From a bacterium (lineage in GTDB: Bacteria; Bacillota_I; Bacilli_A; RF39; UBA660): DNA of 51,509 nt. The translations under genes were made by a program, and so were the position numbers. The stretch spans positions 1 through 51,509 of the forward strand of contig JAQXRJ010000085.1 of the NCBI GenBank assembly GCA_029218465.1, given 5' to 3'. Shown here piece after piece: positions 8,270 to 16,460 of the stretch. The notes beneath the pieces were generated by a model. That model was not told the DNA's origin. It worked only from the letters and a program-made list of their open reading frames with translations, and searched no databases. The first letter of the stretch is position 1. Every line of letters starts with the position of its first letter.

Positions 8270-9201
8270 ATTTCGAGTAAAAACAAATCAAAGTCAAAAT
8301 CATTAGCACTCACACCAGTTTTAATGTTAATGTCAATTTGACCAAGCTTGTTTAAATATGACAATAGTTTCTCATCACTATATCTATGACATGTCTCTAT
8401 TGCAAGTTTAACTCTATAAGGATGAATATTAAACATTGATGTTATTATATCAGAACTATAGCCTTCATTTAATAGTATTCTAGTTTTGTAAAGAAGTCTA
8501 AAATGATCAGCAACTAGTATAGTTATCTTAGTAACTTCTTCTCCACGATTTAATAAGTTTTTGTATATTTCAAAAGCTTTTTTTCTATTTTTACTTGTTA
8601 TTGCATTTAGAAGAGTAAATACGTCTTCATCCAACTCTCTAATACATATCTTATCTATATCTTCTTTGTCAATATGTTTATCTGGATATTTATATAGTTT
8701 TAACTTTTCAAGTTCATTAAGTATTCTAATATTATCATTATTTAAATAATTTACAAAATATGAAATTGTTTTGTTGTCCATTATATAGTCTTCTAAATTT
8801 GCTTTAATTTTATCGTTTATAGAAATGTTCCTTTCTATAACATTAAATTCTTTTCTTATAAGTTTATTTATCTTTTTTCTTTCATCTAATTTATCACTAA
8901 CTATTATAAGCAAATTATTAGGATTTGGGTTATTAATATATTCAATTAATAAATCTTCATTTTGTATAATTTCCCCTCTTTTTTTATCTCCTGTTAAAAA
9001 TATTGGAGAAAATGCAACTACTACTTTTGAAGATGTAAAAAGCCCATAAGTATTTAACTCTTCAATTAATTTTTCTAAATATGTTTCGCTTAAATCATAC
9101 TTTATTAAGTCTGCATTTTCTAGTTCTTGCATTTTTATAATATTCTTAATTGTGTCATTTATAGTTATTAAATCATCTGATAATATTAAATAATTTTTCA
9201 T
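8266..9201 (-). CDS. holA: DNA polymerase III subunit delta
   Basis: 311 residues from ATG 9201. The HolA pattern is clear: an N-terminal P-loop-like fold, LTGDKKRGE...LLIIVSDKLDERKKINKLI (the usual SDKLDxRkKlyK motif), then the helical collar with CIRELDEDVFTLLNAITSKNRKKAFEIYKNLLNRGEEVTKITILVADHFRLLYKTR. Delta opens the beta clamp in the clamp-loader complex during replication. The ribosome site is weak (GTGATG). An extended -10 (TGA TATACT) lies about 20 bases upstream. Confidence 0.94.
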   Translation of the reverse strand: MKNYLILSDDLITINDTIKNIIKMQELENADLIKYDLSETYLEKLIEELNTYGLFTSSKVVVAFSPIFLTGDKKRGEIIQNEDLLIEYINNPNPNNLLIIVSDKLDERKKINKLIRKEFNVIERNISINDKIKANLEDYIMDNKTISYFVNYLNNDNIRILNELEKLKLYKYPDKHIDKEDIDKICIRELDEDVFTLLNAITSKNRKKAFEIYKNLLNRGEEVTKITILVADHFRLLYKTRILLNEGYSSDIITSMFNIHPYRVKLAIETCHRYSDEKLLSYLNKLGQIDINIKTGVSANDFDFDLFLLEI

Positions 9202-9274
9202 ACACATCACTATTAGAGTATATCATCACAAAAGAAAAAAAACTACTATATTTGGCAAAAAATTATTAGTTAGA

Positions 9275-9304
9275 TTTCTTAATTTCTATATTATTATTAA
9301 GAAA
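9275..9304. repeat. Nine-base-pair dyad upstream of holA
   Basis: TTTCTTAAT (9275-9283) and ATTAAGAAA (9296-9304) form a hairpin with a 12-base loop in the gap between holA and the Ig-like protein gene. No T-tract follows on either strand, so a terminator role is doubtful. The rest of this 190-base gap is featureless AT-rich sequence. Confidence 0.35.
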
Positions 9305-9393
9305 CATACATAAAATATTTAACAATTTCTTTTAATCTTCATAAGAAATAAATTTTTAATTCAAAAAGAAAAAAACAAAAACTGTTTTTTATA

Positions 9394-10665
9394 TTATTTA
9401 ATATAATATGTTCCAGAATAACATGTGTTCGAGTTCCCATACTTATCCCTTACTACAAATTTAGCTTTTCTTATGCCACTGTTTACTATTCTTAATTTTA
9501 ATTTGCCTTGTAATGTATTAAAATAATTATAGTTTTCAACTAAATTATTAAAATTATTTGGCTCATTATAATATATATCAAAACTAACTGTTTCACTTGA
9601 AGGTGTAACTTTAAAATATATTGGACTTTCTACCCATGTTTTTTCACTAACGGATTTGCCTGTCTCATTAATAACTTCTAATTTAGGACATGCAACATTA
9701 ATAACTGTAAAGCTATAAATACTCGAAGTAGAGCTATTACCTGCTCCTGTTGTTACTTTAACTTTATAGTTGCCACTTTTAAAAACTTCTAAAGAAGAAT
9801 TACTCGAAACTTTTAAGTCATCTTTATACCATTCATAAATATATCCAGAATTTGTATTTTTAGGTGAAACATCTGCAGTTAATAAAACACTCTTATTAGT
9901 TTTATTTGAAGAATTTATTATAACACTAGGTTTAGTAGAATCAATTTTTGAGATTTTAATACTTCGAGATTTAGTATTGCCATAATTGTCTTTTACCAAT
10001 ATACTTACTGTTTGATTAGAATTGAATCTCTTTGTATCAGAAGAAGAATAAGTCTTTCCACCATCAAAAGAATATTTTAGATCATTTGATGATGAAGCAT
10101 TAATTTTTAAAGTTACTGATGTAGTCCATTTAGCACTGTTACCAGTCACGCTATTTATAATTAAATCATTTTTTAGAAGCTGATCATATTTTTTTTCAAT
10201 GCTTAGATTACCATCAGAATTATTGGCTGATTCTTCATTATCAATTTCTTTTTCTATTATTGTGCTGTTTTCTTCATAGTTTTTGACAATATTTATAACA
10301 TAGGTTTTTTTGTTTCCATTTTCCGCATTTACTACAATTGAATAATTAAAACTAGAATCAACTTTTAACTCTTTATTACATCCAATTGTTTCTGCCTTTG
10401 ATGATGAAGAAACACACAATATCTTAACAGAATCTTTATTTGTATTTAAGGAATAATTATAAACATTTCTATCAAATTTTGGAAATATATTTTCGTTTTC
10501 CACACTTAAATTTTTTAAATAAGCATTAGAATCTTTTTTATTCATTCTACATGAAATAATTAAAACTAATGTAACTGTAATTAGCATTATTACTAATAAT
10601 AGTCTTATAAGATGTGGTTTTCTATAATCTTCATCTATATACAAATCTTCATTATATTCAGGCAT
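9394..10665 (-). CDS. Membrane-anchored protein with cadherin-like and Ig-like beta-sandwich domains
   Basis: 423 residues from ATG 10665, chosen for GAGGGGG 9 bases upstream. Residues 18-40 form one hydrophobic segment ending in LIISC, which fits either a signal anchor or a lipobox. A cadherin-like beta-sandwich follows (about 50-125: AYLKNLSVE...FPKFDRNVYNYSLN...SIVVNAENGNKKTYVINIVKN). Then come Ig-like repeats (GxxYxSSDTKRFNSNQTVSILVKDNYGNTKSRSIKI; GYIYEWYKDDLKVSSNSSLEVFKSGNYKVKVTTGAGNS). The C-terminal domain has paired cysteines. These folds usually sit outside the cell and mediate adhesion or binding; the ligand cannot be told. Strong sigma-A promoter upstream. Confidence 0.8.
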   Translation of the reverse strand: MPEYNEDLYIDEDYRKPHLIRLLLVIMLITVTLVLIISCRMNKKDSNAYLKNLSVENENIFPKFDRNVYNYSLNTNKDSVKILCVSSSSKAETIGCNKELKVDSSFNYSIVVNAENGNKKTYVINIVKNYEENSTIIEKEIDNEESANNSDGNLSIEKKYDQLLKNDLIINSVTGNSAKWTTSVTLKINASSSNDLKYSFDGGKTYSSSDTKRFNSNQTVSILVKDNYGNTKSRSIKISKIDSTKPSVIINSSNKTNKSVLLTADVSPKNTNSGYIYEWYKDDLKVSSNSSLEVFKSGNYKVKVTTGAGNSSTSSIYSFTVINVACPKLEVINETGKSVSEKTWVESPIYFKVTPSSETVSFDIYYNEPNNFNNLVENYNYFNTLQGKLKLRIVNSGIRKAKFVVRDKYGNSNTCYSGTYYIK

Positions 10666-10690
10666 TAGTCTAACCCCCTCACAGGTTAAT

Positions 10691-10719
10691 AATATACCAA
10701 ATATGCTACAAAATGTCAA
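10691..10719 (-). promoter_or_regulatory. Promoter of the Ig-like surface protein gene
   Basis: Minus strand TTGACA (10714-10719), 17-base spacer, TATATT (10691-10696). Excellent sigma-A match with a short leader to the start at 10665. Confidence 0.82.
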
Positions 10720-10731
10720 AAATAAGCAAAA

Positions 10732-12111
10732 CTAAGTTTGCTTATTAAAATAATTTATTAAATTAGTAAATTCTCTTTTTATCAAAAATAAATGTTCTTC
10801 TGAAGTTGCTTCAAATCTAGCTGTTATGTTTGGTCCAGTATTACTTACCCTTATTAAAGCCCAGCCATTATTCTTTATTATTTTAACTCCATCTGTTTCA
10901 TCAACTTTAAATCTCATTTTTATACAGTATTTTCTTATATTTTCTATAACATCATTTTTTATACTGTTAGGAGATGGAAATTTAATCTCATCAGTTGAAT
11001 AATATTTATCTATATCACTGACTAACTGACTTAACGATTTATTACTTTTTGATAGTAATTCAATCATTCTAAGTCCAGCATAGATACCACTTCCAATAAC
11101 AGGTATTCTGTCATTAAAATAAATGTGACCAGAATACTCACCACCAAAAAGTATATTATCCTCTATTACTTTAGTCATAGTATATGATGCTCCTGTTCTG
11201 TAACATATAGGGGAACCACCATATTTAACTATTTCGTTTTTTAAAGCATCTGAACATTTTACATCATAAAGTATTCTTTTATCATCATTATTAAGTATTA
11301 TATCTCTGGAAATAACGGCCATATATATATCTGTTTTTATAATATTGCCTTTTTCATCAACAATTCCACATCTGTCACCATCACCATCAAAACCAATCCC
11401 AATATCGGCATTTAGTTCAAGAACTTTATTCTTCAACTGTTGTTGATTTTCACTTACACATGGATCTGGATGATGGTTAGGAAAGTTTGAATCGCTTTCT
11501 TCATTAATAATTGTTAAATCAACATTAAAAGATTCAAATATTTTTCTAGCTATTACACTAGTAGTCCCATTAGCGAGATCTATTACTACCTTAAGTTTTT
11601 TATTTCCAAGTCTTATTCCGTCTCTAATTATTTTTATATAATCTTCCCCTATATCACACTTAGAAAGTTTTCCAACGCCCTCTTCAAAGTCATTTTTTTC
11701 AATAAATTTTCTAAACTTTTCAATAGAATCTCCTTTTACAGGACCACCTTCATCAAATGCAAATTTGAAACCATTATCATCTTTAGGATTGTGACTTGCA
11801 GTGACCATTATATAAGAAGGAATATTAAGCAAATATTTTGCATAGTAACACATTGGTGTTGTAACAAGGCCTATGCTAACTACATCTACACCTGTAGATA
11901 AAATACCTATAGTAAGGGATAGAGACAATTCAATGGAAGAATATCTATTATCATAACCAACAATGCATTTTTTCTTATTACTTCTTGTCAAATATGTTCC
12001 ATATGCTTTACCTATTGTATATGCAATATCCTTATTAATATCATTAGGATATGTTCCTCTAATGTCATATGCTTTAAATATTTCTTTATTAATATTTTTT
12101 ACTATTTTCAT
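10732..12111 (-). CDS. Phosphomannomutase/phosphoglucomutase
   Basis: 459 residues. The phosphoserine loop is TASHNPKD (Ser106), the metal-binding loop is DGDGDR (242-247), the sugar-binding loop GEYSGH is present, and RVSNTGPNITARFEA forms the phosphate-binding C-terminal domain. The enzyme interconverts hexose 1- and 6-phosphates through a 1,6-bisphosphate intermediate, providing glucose-1-P or mannose-1-P for sugar nucleotides. The length and motif spellings are closest to the ManB/AlgC-type enzymes rather than GlmM. Shine-Dalgarno AGGTG precedes the ATG. It is 8 bases after the upstream anchored protein gene (stop 12120) and may be cotranscribed with it. Confidence 0.95.
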   Translation of the reverse strand: MKIVKNINKEIFKAYDIRGTYPNDINKDIAYTIGKAYGTYLTRSNKKKCIVGYDNRYSSIELSLSLTIGILSTGVDVVSIGLVTTPMCYYAKYLLNIPSYIMVTASHNPKDDNGFKFAFDEGGPVKGDSIEKFRKFIEKNDFEEGVGKLSKCDIGEDYIKIIRDGIRLGNKKLKVVIDLANGTTSVIARKIFESFNVDLTIINEESDSNFPNHHPDPCVSENQQQLKNKVLELNADIGIGFDGDGDRCGIVDEKGNIIKTDIYMAVISRDIILNNDDKRILYDVKCSDALKNEIVKYGGSPICYRTGASYTMTKVIEDNILFGGEYSGHIYFNDRIPVIGSGIYAGLRMIELLSKSNKSLSQLVSDIDKYYSTDEIKFPSPNSIKNDVIENIRKYCIKMRFKVDETDGVKIIKNNGWALIRVSNTGPNITARFEATSEEHLFLIKREFTNLINYFNKQT

Positions 12112-12119
12112 ACAAACAC

Positions 12120-12590
12120 CTATTCATTTAAAGCTATTTTACAGCTAAATCCTTTAGATTCATATAAATTTTTTTGAGTATCAATATCATTAATATAATT
12201 ACTCAAAACCTCCTTACTTGAATCATCTAAAGAAGCAACATTAAAGAAGATAGAATTTTCAGAACTATTGTATTGTGCTATGGGAATATCTTTTAATTGT
12301 TGAAATTCTAACATTTCTGAATTAAAATCATTTAGTGAGCTATCATTAACGTTTTGATAAGTAATCTTTAATGAATATATGGCATCATTTCTGTATATTG
12401 TTTGATATAATATATTAAGCATATTATTATTGTTAGACTTTACGGTGTTGCAATCCATTATTTTGAATGTATATACATTTTTTGATGAGTTATTTTCCTC
12501 TTTAGGTATAATTATTCTAAATAAAGGTGGTACAAATATCATTATTATTAGAAATACTATAAACAAATAATAAACTTTATAATTTTTCAT
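12120..12590 (-). CDS. Hypothetical single-pass membrane-anchored protein
   Basis: 156 residues with one N-terminal hydrophobic segment (about 7-27, YYLFIVFLIIMIFVPPLFRII) and an extracytoplasmic domain of alternating short polar stretches (NVYTFKIMDCNTVKSNNNN...LDDSSKEVLSNYIND) containing two cysteines. No family was recognised. A good Shine-Dalgarno (GAGGG) precedes ATG 12590. It is upstream of and close to the phosphohexomutase gene; whether they are functionally linked is unknown. Confidence 0.75.
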   Translation of the reverse strand: MKNYKVYYLFIVFLIIMIFVPPLFRIIIPKEENNSSKNVYTFKIMDCNTVKSNNNNMLNILYQTIYRNDAIYSLKITYQNVNDSSLNDFNSEMLEFQQLKDIPIAQYNSSENSIFFNVASLDDSSKEVLSNYINDIDTQKNLYESKGFSCKIALNE

Positions 12591-12620
12591 ATATATAACC
12601 CTCTTTTCTATTATAGTAAT

Positions 12621-12649
12621 ATGATATCACATTTAGCTTCAAAATTAAA
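12621..12649 (-). promoter_or_regulatory. Extended -10 promoter for the 12590 gene
   Basis: Minus strand TTTAAT (12644-12649), 17 bases, TATCAT (12621-12626), preceded by TG with one base between (extended -10). The same AATGTGATATCATA string occurs upstream of the sigma factor gene at 37.2 kb. Confidence 0.55.
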
Positions 12650-12660
12650 TATCAAAAAGA

Positions 12661-12684
12661 AAAAATGCAATAATTTGCATTTTT
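12661..12684 (-). terminator. Terminator of tig
   Basis: AAAAATGCAA / TTGCATTTTT hairpin two bases beyond the tig stop, followed on the minus strand by TTTTTTCTTTTT. Confidence 0.88.
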
Positions 12685-12685
12685 A

Positions 12686-13948
12686 CTATTTATTAAATTC
12701 TTTTAGCAAATCGATTACTTTACGAACCTCTAAATCATATTTAATCATTTCTAATCCACCAAAAGCTTTTAAAAATTCGTCTTTTTTCATATTATACTTT
12801 TTAGATAGTTCATCAGCCTCTTTATCAGCATCTTCATCACTTATTTCTATTTTTTCAAGTTTTGCAATTTCTTCAAGCATTAATCTATATAATACATTTT
12901 TATATCCTTCTTTTTCTAGTTCACTTCTTAGTTGTTCTTCATTAGATTTTGTTAAGCTGTAATATAAATCTATACTAGCCCCTTGAGTTTTTAAATTATC
13001 TTCGAATCTATGTAATAGTCTATGAGTTTCTTCTTCAACCATTTCCTCCGGTATATCAACATCTACATTTTTGGCAACAGCATCTAGTAATTGATCTATA
13101 TATTTATTTTCAGCATCACTTTCCTTATGAGCCTTAATTCCCTTTTTTATTTCTTCTTCTAAAGTTTCTTTAGAATTAACCCCCTCCATAGCAAGATCTT
13201 CGAATAATTCTTCATCTAATTCTCGCGTTTTCTTTTCTTTTATTTCATTGACTTTAACTTTAAATATTACTTCCTTACCTTTTAAATCCTCAGCAGGATA
13301 TTCTTCTGGGAAAGTAACGTTAATTTCTTTTTCTTCTCCTGGTTTCATTCCAATTAACTGTTCTTCAAAGCCTGGTATGAATGTATTTGAACCAATTTCA
13401 AGCTCATAATTTTCACCTTTTCCACCTGCAAAGGCGATACCATCCTTAAATCCCTCAAAATCAATAATTGCAACATTACCAGATTCAACATTACCATTAT
13501 TCTTTAAAACTAAATCAGTATATTTTTCAAGCAAATGAGATACTTCATGATCAATCTCTTCTTTTGTAACTTTAACTTTTTCTTTTTTGACATTTAATCC
13601 TTTATAATTTTTAATCTTTACTTCAGGAGATGTAACTATAGTAAATTGAAATTCTACCTTTTCAGAGTCAATTGATAAAATATTTACTTTTGGCTGTACA
13701 ACTGGAACTAACTTTGAATCTGCTATAGCCTTTAAATATGCTTCTTGAACAACATAATCACTCGCCTCTAAAAACAAGCTTTCTTTTCCATATTTCTTTT
13801 CAAAAACTTCACGAGTAGCTTTTCCTTTTCTAAATCCAGGAATAGTTACCTCACTATTTTTCTTTTTAAATGCTTTATCTAAGGCACTTTGCCAAGTGTC
13901 TCCATCAATTATTATTTTTATTTCATGATTATTATTTTTCTTTGTCAT
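12686..13948 (-). CDS. tig: Trigger factor (ribosome-associated chaperone and prolyl isomerase)
   Basis: 420 residues. The ribosome-binding loop GFRKGKATREVFEKKYG is the trigger factor signature. The FKBP-type domain is at about 150-235 (GNVAIIDFEGFKDGIAFAGGKGENYELEIGSNTFIPGFEEQLIGMKPGEEKEINVTFPEEY), and a long helical C-terminal domain follows. It binds nascent chains at the ribosome exit. The N-terminus is short (MTKKNNNHEIKIIIDGDTWQSALDKAF), lacking about ten residues of a usual first strand. A strong GGAGG precedes ATG 13948. Monocistronic: terminators lie on both sides. Confidence 0.97.
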   Translation of the reverse strand: MTKKNNNHEIKIIIDGDTWQSALDKAFKKKNSEVTIPGFRKGKATREVFEKKYGKESLFLEASDYVVQEAYLKAIADSKLVPVVQPKVNILSIDSEKVEFQFTIVTSPEVKIKNYKGLNVKKEKVKVTKEEIDHEVSHLLEKYTDLVLKNNGNVESGNVAIIDFEGFKDGIAFAGGKGENYELEIGSNTFIPGFEEQLIGMKPGEEKEINVTFPEEYPAEDLKGKEVIFKVKVNEIKEKKTRELDEELFEDLAMEGVNSKETLEEEIKKGIKAHKESDAENKYIDQLLDAVAKNVDVDIPEEMVEEETHRLLHRFEDNLKTQGASIDLYYSLTKSNEEQLRSELEKEGYKNVLYRLMLEEIAKLEKIEISDEDADKEADELSKKYNMKKDEFLKAFGGLEMIKYDLEVRKVIDLLKEFNK

Positions 13949-13996
13949 AATATTTCCTCCAACAAATATATATTATATATTATTAAGTAATTTAAA

Positions 13997-14018
13997 ACAA
14001 GTAGAATTTTCTACTTGT
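13997..14018 (-). terminator. Terminator after the 14.0-14.9 kb gene pair
   Basis: Perfect 10-bp stem ACAAGTAGAA / TTCTACTTGT with a two-base centre, followed on the minus strand by TTTTAAATT. It contains the stop codon of the small ORF at 14011-14217. Confidence 0.75.
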
Positions 14019-14217
14019 CATGATAATCCAGTTTATCCCTATATTTAGTTAATAATTTAGATAATACAAAAGTAAATATTGGATATATAATACTAATTTT
14101 TAATACAAAAGTAAGTAAACATAATATTAATGTCATAATGAGTAATAATATTATTAAATATCTAAGTACTTTACGGATTCTATAATTTTTATATTTTGTT
14201 TCATTATCTATTTTAAT
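14011..14217 (-). CDS. Small two-helix membrane protein with a non-ATG start
   Basis: A 68-codon open frame that overlaps the end of the upstream gene and stops inside a terminator stem. It has no ATG, GTG or TTG near its beginning. The only well-placed start is ATT at 14217, seven bases after GGAG and overlapping the TAA of the preceding gene (TATTAA). The protein has a basic, charged N-terminus (KIDNETKYKNYRIRKVLRY), two hydrophobic stretches (about 20-37 and 41-56) and a charged tail (LTKYRDKLDYHDK), which is the composition of a real small membrane protein. No family recognised. The alternative is a frameshifted tail of the preceding gene. Confidence 0.55.
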   Translation of the reverse strand: MKIDNETKYKNYRIRKVLRYLIILLLIMTLILCLLTFVLKISIIYPIFTFVLSKLLTKYRDKLDYHDK

Positions 14218-14893
14218 AAGGCATCTCCATCTCAGATACTACCCATCTACTATTAATCTTTTCTATAACAAATTTGTTTATTTTATATGTATAATTGCAG
14301 TTATCTACACAGTCAATATCTGAATACATGCTTTTTACATTATATACAATTTTGTCATTACTTTCACTTACAATGTTATAGGAATCCATTTGTATATATC
14401 TTTCATCTCGGTCTAAAGAATATGGAATTACATATAATTCATTATTATAATCCAAATATTGTTCTCCAACCATTTTTGAAGCTAAATCATTAGATATATA
14501 TTTTCTTAAATAGGTTATTACATCATTTTTAGTTTTAAATTCACTGTCGCAAACTTTGTAATATATTTTTCCATCAAGAGTTTTATTACTATCTGTACAT
14601 ATTGATAACCAATTGGTTCCAAATGCAACTGAATTAGAAAGTGTATCTAATGTTACATAATACATTGAATCAAATAATTCATCTGTATTAATATCATTAT
14701 CTATAGTTGCATATTTGCCATCTCCACTAATACTATCGTCAGATAATGAATTAGACGTAAAATTAATATTACTAAACCAAACTCCCGCTCCACACAATGA
14801 TACTATTAAACATATAACCGTTACAAATATAATAGTTAATCCAGCCTTTCTTTTTTCTAGCAATACATTTTTTTTATTTTTTTTCTTTTCCAT
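14213..14893 (-). CDS. Hypothetical membrane-anchored protein
   Basis: 226 residues: a lysine-rich cytoplasmic N-terminus (MEKKKNKKNVLLEKRKAG), one membrane segment (about 17-37) and a mixed extracytoplasmic domain with cysteine pairs (SICTD, KVCDSEF, DIDCVDNCNYTYKIN). The pattern YRKYISNDLASKMVGE...RYIQMDSYNIVSESNDKIVYNVKSMYSDI...KFVIEKINSRWVVSEMEMPY resembles a compact NTF2/DUF-like fold found in small anchored lipoproteins, but no family is certain. Shine-Dalgarno GGAG at proper spacing. It is the first gene of a pair with the small ORF at 14217. Confidence 0.75.
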   Translation of the reverse strand: MEKKKNKKNVLLEKRKAGLTIIFVTVICLIVSLCGAGVWFSNINFTSNSLSDDSISGDGKYATIDNDINTDELFDSMYYVTLDTLSNSVAFGTNWLSICTDSNKTLDGKIYYKVCDSEFKTKNDVITYLRKYISNDLASKMVGEQYLDYNNELYVIPYSLDRDERYIQMDSYNIVSESNDKIVYNVKSMYSDIDCVDNCNYTYKINKFVIEKINSRWVVSEMEMPY

Positions 14894-14953
14894 AACAATT
14901 CTCCAATCTTTATTATAATAATATCATATTTTTTTGTCTTTGAATAGTATCAA

Positions 14954-15580
14954 TTATTGTTTTTTAAAAATAGTATAAGCCATAAGACCAATAACTACAA
15001 AAGTAAGTGCAAAAATTACTTTATTCAAACTTTTAGGATTATTTTCTGCGTTGTTTACAATTGCATCTGTTAAAAAATATTGAGAGCAATGATCTATACT
15101 AAATTCTGCATAACCATCGGTAACAATAATATCTTTTTCTATAAATTCAATTTTTTTTATATCTTCATTATAATAATATAAATACAATTTGTTACCATCT
15201 TTAAATTTATCAGAAACATCTACTTTTATACTTGCAGAGGTTGGTAAACTCCCATGATGTGAAAATGATAAATACTTTTTAGTAATGTTTCCTGCTATTG
15301 AATCAATTTCATCTTTTTTTTCACTTTCAAAATCAATATTAAAGTTTAATTTAATTTTATCATTAATTTTATTTTTATCAAATGACCATGAATACTCATA
15401 ATTTGTTTTTTTTTCCTTTATTTTAACAATTACCAAATTTTTATCAATTGTCTTAGAAATATAGTAATCATCTTCATTAATGCCATCAAATTCTACGAAA
15501 GGTTCTACGTCATTTAAAATTGAGGCATATATAAATTGAGGCATAAAAAACAATAGAATCATTATTAACAACTTTCTCAT
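14954..15580 (-). CDS. Hypothetical surface protein with signal peptide and C-terminal anchor helix
   Basis: 208 residues. A classical signal peptide (MRKLLIMILLFFMPQFIYAS, cleavage likely after the alanine) is followed by a beta-rich domain, a polar linker and a C-terminal membrane helix (about 186-203, VIFALTFVVIGLMAYTIFKK), giving a type I topology. Motifs such as SFSHHGSLPTSASIKVDVSDKFKDGNKLYLYYYNEDIKKIEFIEKDIIVTDGYAEFSIDHCSQYFLTD look like the repeated domain found at the C-terminus of some Firmicutes surface proteins (tail ending in SxYxLxD). Ligand and role unknown. Confidence 0.72.
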   Translation of the reverse strand: MRKLLIMILLFFMPQFIYASILNDVEPFVEFDGINEDDYYISKTIDKNLVIVKIKEKKTNYEYSWSFDKNKINDKIKLNFNIDFESEKKDEIDSIAGNITKKYLSFSHHGSLPTSASIKVDVSDKFKDGNKLYLYYYNEDIKKIEFIEKDIIVTDGYAEFSIDHCSQYFLTDAIVNNAENNPKSLNKVIFALTFVVIGLMAYTIFKKQ

Positions 15581-15642
15581 ATTTATCCTTCCTATTCCAA
15601 TAATTAATTTAATACATATATAATAATATTCTTATAAAACTA

Positions 15643-16305
15643 TTAAGACAATAACAAAAATGTTAAAGGAATAAGCTGATAAACAAATTTGATTAACATA
15701 AGTATTATAATATTGTTATCATTTTTTATATAAGCTATGCTTAAGACTATCTCAGGAATAAAATACATCAAAAAATAAATAAATATATTTGATGTTGGAA
15801 AACCAATAAAAACAAATGTTATTAACGTATAAATCAAACCACTAATTATTACAAACAAAAACTTATTATCAAAAATATCAATGATTGACTTTCTAAAAAG
15901 CAATTCTTCGGCAATAATTGCAAAAATCATAGTTTTAAAAATAGTATAATATGTAGAAATTTCAAAAAGTGATGTTATTGCACCAGTATTATCATCAACT
16001 GCTAAATCAGGACAAATACTTTCAGTTATGATACCCATAATCATATTAGAAGCAAAAATAATAAATACCCATAATACAATCTTTTTAATTATTGTAGAAA
16101 TCTTAGTTATTTTTATTTTATTTATGCATCTTTTTAATTCATCCATGTATAAAAAAACAATCAAAAGTAAAAAAACAGCATCAAATAAAAACGAACATAA
16201 AATTGAATTTATTGCAAACTGATTAACAAGAAAAGTTATTATCGTTGGATAAATTAAATACATTAAAAATAACAAAAATGTTTTAACAATTTTTTTATCT
16301 TTCAT
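15643..16305 (-). CDS. CPBP family intramembrane protease (CAAX/Abi type)
   Basis: 220 residues, about seven to eight hydrophobic segments. The glutamate motif of the family, EELLFR (133-138 in AEELLFRKSIID), is present, followed by the expected later hydrophobic helices; the second-motif histidine usual in the family is not obvious (FVFIGFPTSN and YLIPEI-type segments are present instead). Members cleave or modify membrane peptides, and in Firmicutes some confer self-immunity to bacteriocins. The neighbour upstream is the 9-codon peptide unit at 16.4 kb, which makes the immunity idea tempting but unproven. Confidence 0.82.
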   Translation of the reverse strand: MKDKKIVKTFLLFLMYLIYPTIITFLVNQFAINSILCSFLFDAVFLLLIVFLYMDELKRCINKIKITKISTIIKKIVLWVFIIFASNMIMGIITESICPDLAVDDNTGAITSLFEISTYYTIFKTMIFAIIAEELLFRKSIIDIFDNKFLFVIISGLIYTLITFVFIGFPTSNIFIYFLMYFIPEIVLSIAYIKNDNNIIILMLIKFVYQLIPLTFLLLS

Positions 16306-16372
16306 AACAATTCACACCTACCTTTATTAATATAATTATATCACACATAGAAAAAAAAAAAAGAAGAAAAGA

Positions 16373-16394
16373 AAAAAACTCAATTGAGTTTTTT
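16373..16394. terminator. Palindromic terminator after the 9-codon ORF
   Basis: AAAAAACTCAA / TTGAGTTTTTT, a perfect 22-base palindrome, followed on the minus strand by a long T-rich tract. It closes the 16.4 kb unit and separates it from the CPBP gene; it is 7 bases beyond the peptide stop codon. Being symmetric it may also work on the plus strand. Confidence 0.8.
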
Positions 16395-16401
16395 CTTTAT
16401 A

Positions 16402-16431
16402 TTATAAAAATCTTCTTAACCATGCCCACAT
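16402..16431 (-). CDS. Nine-residue peptide ORF (MWAWLRRFL) with strong ribosome site
   Basis: ATG TGG GCA TGG TTA AGA AGA TTT TTA TAA, encoding MWAWLRRFL. The Shine-Dalgarno AAGGGAGG ends 8 bases before the ATG and is one of the best in the window. Its own promoter(s) lie 30-95 bases upstream and a terminator 7 bases downstream, so a transcript of about 120 bases or less would carry only this ORF. The peptide is cationic and amphipathic, with two Trp and two Arg. It could be a bioactive peptide, an attenuation leader (two Trp codons just before a terminator), or the translated part of a small RNA. Nothing like it was recognised. Confidence 0.5.
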   Translation of the reverse strand: MWAWLRRFL

Positions 16432-16460
16432 GTTCAAAATCCTCCCTTCATATGTACTAA

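Noticed and set aside
9275-9304. Terminator upstream of holA
   Set aside because: A good dyad but no T-tract on either strand; kept only as a repeat.
16350-16372. Poly-A tract as a possible slippage or methylation site
   Set aside because: It is the T-tract of the terminator on the minus strand.
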